A stretch of 9,292 nt of DNA from an uncultured Bacteroides sp. (GTDB lineage Bacteria; Bacteroidota; Bacteroidia; Bacteroidales; Bacteroidaceae). The position numbers and the translations under genes are program-made. This document shows, in pieces, positions 6,429-9,292 of this stretch (position 1 is the stretch's first letter; each line of letters begins with the position of its first letter). The stretch lies in contig NZ_CASFWU010000100.1 in assembly GCF_949298305.1 (NCBI RefSeq), positions 1 through 9,292 on the forward strand. The letters are read 5' to 3'. The notes below the pieces were generated by a model. The model had not been told where the DNA came from, ran no database searches, and worked only from the letters and a program-made list of their open reading frames with translations.

Positions 6429-7412
6429 CTATTTCTTTTTGATGAATATACGTTTATATATTTTATTCCCATGAATTAGAGGTTGAGCGACTTTGCTGCT
6501 TGCATTCCATAAGCCATTAGAGAATCCTTTTCCCTCACTCTCTGTACATCCGATAATTTCAAATTGTTCAGGATTGTACTTGTCCAGAAAAGTAATGGGT
6601 ACTCCCATCACTCCGTCGTAATCGGCAGGGATTTCAGAAGTCTTGTTTACATTGATGGCATCGTAATTGTCGTATTTGGGATATTCCTCCGGAGTATATT
6701 TCTTGTAGAGGATAAGGTCTTCGTGGCGTTTCTCTATTTCAAGATTCGTGAGCCATGTTACCCCGGAAACTCTTATCATCCCTTCCCGATGGTCGCCGGC
6801 TGTGGCTGTATCTTCATAATGCGAAATGAAATGCCCGGCATTGCCCTTAAAGCCATATCCTAACCAAATCTTGTTCTGCATAATCAACGGAAAGATTTCC
6901 TTATACGTAATCGCATTCTGGTTCCCTATTATCAGGAACTTTTTGTCATACTTCACCAGTTGCGCCACATACTCCCGAAAAAGTGAAAACGGCGGATTGG
7001 TAACCACGATGTCAGCCTGCTTCAACAGCTCCACACATTCGGGGCTGCGGAAGTCGCCGTCGCCTTTCAGGGGACGGATGCCTATTTCTTCGGCATCGGG
7101 CACGTGGTTGCCATTGCGGTCGCCCAGATATTCCAGCCAGACGGCCTGTTCCCGGTCGTGGCGGCTGAAGAGGCCGGCGTTCTGATTCTTGTAACAGGTG
7201 GTAATGAGACGCTTCAGGCCTAATTGCTCAAAGCCATACGCAAAATAGTGGAAAAAGTTGCTGACACGCGGGTCGTCGCAGTTGCAGAGCACGGTCTTGC
7301 CGCGGAAGTGCTCACGATAGTGACGGAGTTCGTTCTCGATGTCAGCCAGTTGGGTGTAGAATTCGTCTTTCTTTGCCTTGTTGGCAGCTTGCAGGTTTTT
7401 GTTTCCGGCCAT
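6429..7412 (-). CDS. EcoRI-family adenine-specific DNA methyltransferase
   Basis: The 327-residue protein matches the EcoRI methylase family (N6-adenine, S-adenosylmethionine dependent). Typical features are the N-terminal KAKKDEFYTQLADIENELRH, the block LCNCDDPRVSNFFHYF (42-57), the catalytic motif NPPF at 139-142 followed by SLFREYV, IIGNQNAITYKEIFP, and a C-terminal FLDKYNPEQFEIIG. I chose the ATG at 7412: the reading frame extends back to a TTG at 7466, but family members begin close to MAxNK, and the extra 18 residues lie in a hairpin region. It is the first gene of a two-gene minus-strand operon with the DUF262-HNH nuclease. It probably methylates the host target that the nuclease must not cut, but it could be an orphan. 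The target sequence cannot be read from the protein. Its 3' part is notably more A/T-rich than its 5' part. Confidence 0.9.
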   Translation of the reverse strand: MAGNKNLQAANKAKKDEFYTQLADIENELRHYREHFRGKTVLCNCDDPRVSNFFHYFAYGFEQLGLKRLITTCYKNQNAGLFSRHDREQAVWLEYLGDRNGNHVPDAEEIGIRPLKGDGDFRSPECVELLKQADIVVTNPPFSLFREYVAQLVKYDKKFLIIGNQNAITYKEIFPLIMQNKIWLGYGFKGNAGHFISHYEDTATAGDHREGMIRVSGVTWLTNLEIEKRHEDLILYKKYTPEEYPKYDNYDAINVNKTSEIPADYDGVMGVPITFLDKYNPEQFEIIGCTESEGKGFSNGLWNASSKVAQPLIHGNKIYKRIFIKKK

Positions 7413-7450
7413 GGCGATGGATAGTTTGCGAGCATATACTATCAATCGCC
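7413..7450. promoter_or_regulatory. Dyad/hairpin abutting the methyltransferase start codon
   Basis: Arms 7413-7425 and 7438-7450 pair at 12 of 13 positions (GGCGAT and GATAGT blocks with one mismatch) around a 12-nt loop. On the minus strand the stem ends at the base just before the methyltransferase ATG, so no usual ribosome binding site is free. A second small stem (CGCCC 7447-7451 with GGGCG 7456-7460) overlaps its outer edge. It could be an operator or a translation-limiting hairpin. Confidence 0.6.
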
Positions 7451-7473
7451 CCCGTGGGCGCCACAATAAGGAA

Positions 7474-7672
7474 GGGTGTGAGACATCTTATTGCGTTCCA
7501 CGAGGTAGCCTAGGAATGAAACCTCATCCTCTCAAATAAGCACTCACACCCTATGCGGGCAGAGCATTGCTTACTATTGAGAGGATAAGGCATTCCCATG
7601 CGAAATGTCTTACCTATTATCCGGTTGTTCTTATATCACTTGAAAGTTTCCTAGGCTTTTAGTGGAACGCGA
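7474..7672. other. Multi-stem fold-back region, possible structured leader or ncRNA
   Basis: About 200 bp without a gene carry nested inverted repeats: GCGTTCCAC (7493-7501) with 7662-7670, AGCCTAGGAA (7507-7516) with 7648-7657, ATCCTCTCAA (7526-7535) with 7577-7586, and AAGCA (7538-7542) with TGCTT (7568-7572), all perfect. Competing pairings exist: GGGTGTGAG (7474-7482) with 7543-7551, GTGAGACAT (7478-7486) with 7605-7613, and GGATAA (7583-7588) with 7617-7622. If transcription starts near 7774 on the minus strand, this is part of a roughly 360-nt leader of the methyltransferase mRNA. It may instead be an independent RNA or a DNA-level element. I matched it to no known RNA family. The flank at 7673-7740 is A/T-rich with nothing recognised. 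Confidence 0.5.
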
Positions 7673-7780
7673 AATAATAGCTAATGCTTCTTGGTTAATA
7701 TGTCAAGTTATCTGTTTATATCATACAAGTAAATAAATTAAGTCCTTCCTCCTGCCTATATGCAAAAGGAAAAGGACATG

Positions 7781-7788
7781 CAAATATA
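7781..7788 (-). promoter_or_regulatory. Candidate -7 box for the methyltransferase-nuclease operon
   Basis: On the minus strand this reads TATATTTG, an exact TAnnTTTG match and the only one found between the methyltransferase start and the upstream gene. No convincing -33 TTTG is seen. Just downstream, 7742-7777 can form an imperfect hairpin (GTCCTT with AAGGAC at its base) at the 5' end of the predicted transcript. Confidence 0.4.
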
Positions 7789-7790
7789 AA

Positions 7791-7828
7791 GGAAAAAAAC
7801 GGTCTGCCGCCTTTTCCTTTCGGAAAAG
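7791..7828 (-). terminator. Terminator-like hairpin after the DUF6078-like gene
   Basis: Read on the minus strand, CGGCAGACCG forms a short stem at 7800-7809 that can be extended by A/T pairs, and it is followed by seven T at 7793-7799. A second stem with a GAAA loop (CTTTTCC/GGAAAAG) lies just upstream at about 7811-7828. Together they could stop transcription from the upstream minus-strand gene before the methyltransferase promoter. Confidence 0.5.
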
Positions 7829-7847
7829 TTTGTTTCACGCCGTTTCA

Positions 7848-7957
7848 CAGCAAGAGTGTTACATCGTCACAGCAGGATTGTGACAATGTAACATGCAGAC
7901 TGTGACGATGTAACATACGTACTGTGAATACGTAACAAGCTTGCTGTGACGACACGA
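7848..7957. repeat. Five-unit imperfect 22-bp tandem repeat
   Basis: Five consecutive 22-bp units begin at 7848, 7870, 7892, 7914 and 7936, each starting with CA. Units 2-4 carry a TGTGAcnATGTAA-type core; the first unit holds the same core in reverse (GTTACATCGTCA). As a result 7858-7872 and 7900-7914 are a perfect 15-bp inverted repeat. The units differ too much for a CRISPR or a recent expansion. The array sits between the DUF6078-like stop and the operon terminator. Positions 7958-8002 after it are very G/C-rich with nothing recognised. Confidence 0.75.
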
Positions 7958-8002
7958 CTTCCAAGGCCGCCGCGCCGAGGAAGGCTGTCCGGAGGCCGGC
8001 GC

Positions 8003-8449
8003 CTACCTGCTGTTCCAATCGTAGGTATATGTCACCTGGTCGAACACGTTCTCGTCCCGCATCCCGAACGAGCGGAAGGCGCGGACAATGGCTGTCTGCT
8101 CGGCGGGAGGGATGCCGCGCTTGTGGTTCATGACACGCGAAAGGGTCATGCGGGGATAGTAGCCGTTGAGCCACTTTTTCATCTTGCATCCGTCTTCGTA
8201 GCTCATGCGAAGCATGGCCTGACGCAATCCCCAGCCAATCTTGACTTCTTTGATGGGTTGGAACATCGGGCAATCGGCCCCTTCGGGCGGATAGGCCAGA
8301 GGATTGAATGCGTGGACTTGCAACAGAGTGGGCGGCACATGACAGGCCGCCAACCGGCGCAGGCACTTGCCGGCCAGCGGACAACGGTCGTTAAAACAAT
8401 GTACAAAATAGGAAGGAACTTGCGAATAGTCGAAACTTACTGTCACCAT
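8003..8449 (-). CDS. Hypothetical protein, DUF6078-like, Cys-rich N-terminus
   Basis: The 148-residue protein resembles a Bacteroidales family of unknown function that I recall as DUF6078, with VPSYFVHCFNDRCP near the start. Cysteines C18, C23, C29, C36 and C60 form an N-terminal cluster that could hold zinc or an iron-sulphur centre. The C-terminal stretch LSRVMNHKRGIPPAEQTAI (103-121) looks like a Cro/XRE-type recognition-helix region, though it is too short to be sure. I chose the ATG at 8449: the frame reaches an earlier ATG at 8509, but a TAACTTTG promoter box at 8475-8468 lies between them, and the extra 20 residues do not resemble the family. There is no signal peptide or membrane segment. 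It is divergent from proC and upstream of the methylase operon on the same strand; function unknown. Confidence 0.75.
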   Translation of the reverse strand: MVTVSFDYSQVPSYFVHCFNDRCPLAGKCLRRLAACHVPPTLLQVHAFNPLAYPPEGADCPMFQPIKEVKIGWGLRQAMLRMSYEDGCKMKKWLNGYYPRMTLSRVMNHKRGIPPAEQTAIVRAFRSFGMRDENVFDQVTYTYDWNSR

Positions 8450-8467
8450 ATAATCTGCATTTGCAGA

Positions 8468-8475
8468 CAAAGTTA
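8468..8475 (-). promoter_or_regulatory. -7 box of the DUF6078-like gene
   Basis: The minus strand reads TAACTTTG, an exact match to TAnnTTTG, ending 18 bp before the ATG at 8449. The predicted leader is only about 10 nt. It supports the shorter start. The -33 region is weak. Confidence 0.6.
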
Positions 8476-8495
8476 AGGAAACTGTCGGAAAAATG

Positions 8496-8526
8496 TTGCA
8501 CTTACGCAAGGAAAGAGTTATTTTTG
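8496..8526 (+). promoter_or_regulatory. Promoter of proC
   Basis: TATTTTTG at 8519-8526 matches the Bacteroides -7 consensus exactly, and TTG at 8496-8498 is a partial -33 element at 20-bp spacing. The predicted start of transcription is near 8533, giving a leader of about 26 nt before the proC ATG. It lies back to back with the divergent promoter at 8468-8475. Confidence 0.7.
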
Positions 8527-8558
8527 CGGAAATATATCAACCCTATAAACTTACTGAC

Positions 8559-9292
8559 ATGAAAATAACAATCATAGGTGCGGGCAACATGGGAGGCGCC
8601 ATTGCCCGCGGACTGGCCAAGGGCACCGTCATCCCCGCCGCCGACATCACCGTCTGCGACCCCTCGGCCGAGAAGCTGGAGGCCCTGAAGGCCGCGTATC
8701 CCGACATGCAGGTGAGCAGCGACAACCGGCAGGCCGCCGCACGGGCGGACATCGTGCTGCTGGCCGTCAAGCCCTGGCTGGTGAGCGACGTACTCAGCGA
8801 AATCGAACTGAACGGGCAGCAGATGCTCATCTCCATCGCCGCCGGCGTCAAGCTGGGCGAGATATGGAACCTGCTCGGGTGTCCACAGATGCCCCTCTTC
8901 CGCCTGATACCCAACACGGCCATCAGCGAGATGCAGAGCATGACGCTCATTGCCAGCGCCTACGCCAGCGCCGAGCAGCAACAGCTGGTGCTGGACATCT
9001 TCAGTGAGATGGGATTGGCCATGCTGCTGCCCGAAGAGAAGTTTGCCGCCGCCACGGCCATGACCTCGTGCGGCATCGCCTATGCTTTGAAGTACATCCA
9101 GGCAGTCATGCAAGCGGGCATCGAGCTGGGCATCTATCCCAAGGACGGCATGAAGATGGTGGCCCAGTCCGTCAAAGGTGCCGCCGAACTCATCCTAAAG
9201 GGCGACACCCATCCCGCACTTGAGATAGACAAAGTCTGCACCCCCGGCGGACTTACCATCAAAGGCATCAACAGCCTGGAGCACGACGGATT
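8559..9292 (+). CDS. proC: Pyrroline-5-carboxylate reductase (3' end outside window)
   Basis: ProC reduces pyrroline-5-carboxylate to proline with NAD(P)H, the last step of proline synthesis. The open frame starts at the ATG at 8559 and runs off the window end after 244 full codons, so only a short C-terminal piece is missing (the family is about 260-270 residues). The N-terminus MKITIIGAGNMGGAIARGL is the Rossmann motif. AVKPW in the first domain, FRLIPNTAISEMQSM in the middle, and the C-terminal signature CTPGGLTIKGINSLE are all present. It has its own promoter, separate from the arginine operon. Its high G/C and codon choice match argG, argC and argD, unlike much of the DNA between 4400 and 8449, which suggests it is ancestral chromosome bordering an insertion. 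Confidence 0.96.
   Translation, partial: MKITIIGAGNMGGAIARGLAKGTVIPAADITVCDPSAEKLEALKAAYPDMQVSSDNRQAAARADIVLLAVKPWLVSDVLSEIELNGQQMLISIAAGVKLGEIWNLLGCPQMPLFRLIPNTAISEMQSMTLIASAYASAEQQQLVLDIFSEMGLAMLLPEEKFAAATAMTSCGIAYALKYIQAVMQAGIELGIYPKDGMKMVAQSVKGAAELILKGDTHPALEIDKVCTPGGLTIKGINSLEHDG

Noticed and set aside
5398..6474. Long + strand open frame opposite the DUF262-HNH gene
   Set aside because: It is antisense to a gene with clear catalytic motifs and its translation has no recognisable domain.
7413..7466. N-terminal extension of the methylase from the TTG at 7466
   Set aside because: The extra 18 residues are encoded by hairpin sequence and family members begin at the later ATG.
7493..7670. 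Retron-like ncRNA (terminal complementary arms followed by AGC)
   Set aside because: No reverse transcriptase gene lies anywhere in the window, and the usual msr/msd stem order cannot be recognised.
7493..7670. 6S RNA, tmRNA, SRP RNA or RNase P RNA
   Set aside because: The length is near that of 6S RNA, but the unpaired part is strongly one-sided (about 60 nt against 9), and none of the conserved blocks of tmRNA, SRP or RNase P RNA is seen.
7848..7957. CRISPR array
   Set aside because: Units are contiguous, diverged and 22 bp in total with no unique spacers, and no cas gene is nearby.
7845..8384. Minus-strand 179-codon frame overlapping the DUF6078-like gene
   Set aside because: It lies in another frame of a better supported gene and its end reads through the tandem repeat.
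1..9292. tRNA genes, riboswitches, integrase attachment sites
   Set aside because: No cloverleaf, known aptamer core or paired att-like repeat was recognised on reading both strands; a covariance-model scan was not possible here.

Overview
The window looks like a chromosome segment from a gut Bacteroidales species (Bacteroides or close relative). Three things point there: a compact arginine-biosynthesis cluster of Bacteroidetes type, promoters with the Bacteroides -7 motif TAnnTTTG and mostly without Shine-Dalgarno sites, and Bacteroides-style small intergenic repeats. The species cannot be fixed from sequence alone.

Positions 1-4323 hold four co-directional + strand genes: a GNAT acyltransferase (probable N-succinylglutamate synthase), argG, argC and argD. 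Together they cover much of the glutamate-to-arginine route; in Bacteroides this route uses succinylated rather than acetylated intermediates. The argG-argC and argC-argD gaps are each filled by a copy of the same inverted-repeat element. A strong intrinsic terminator follows argD at 4353-4397.

Positions about 4400-8449 read as an accessory insertion between argD and proC, which I recall as neighbours in several Bacteroides genomes. It contains a RelE/ParE-type toxin-antitoxin pair (+), a MITE-like fold-back element, a second terminator that nearly copies the argD terminator, and a two-gene minus-strand operon: an EcoRI-family adenine methyltransferase followed 2 bp later by a DUF262-HNH nuclease. 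That operon is the best candidate for a restriction-modification-like defence system. Upstream of it is about 590 bp without a gene, holding a start-codon hairpin, a 180-bp multi-stem fold-back region, a probable promoter, a terminator-like hairpin and a five-unit 22-bp imperfect tandem repeat. A small Cys-rich hypothetical gene (DUF6078-like, minus strand) follows.

From 8559 to the window end is proC (+, cut off by the window edge), divergent from the small hypothetical gene across a 109-bp region with back-to-back promoter motifs. No rRNA, tRNA, CRISPR array, integrase or transposase gene was recognised.
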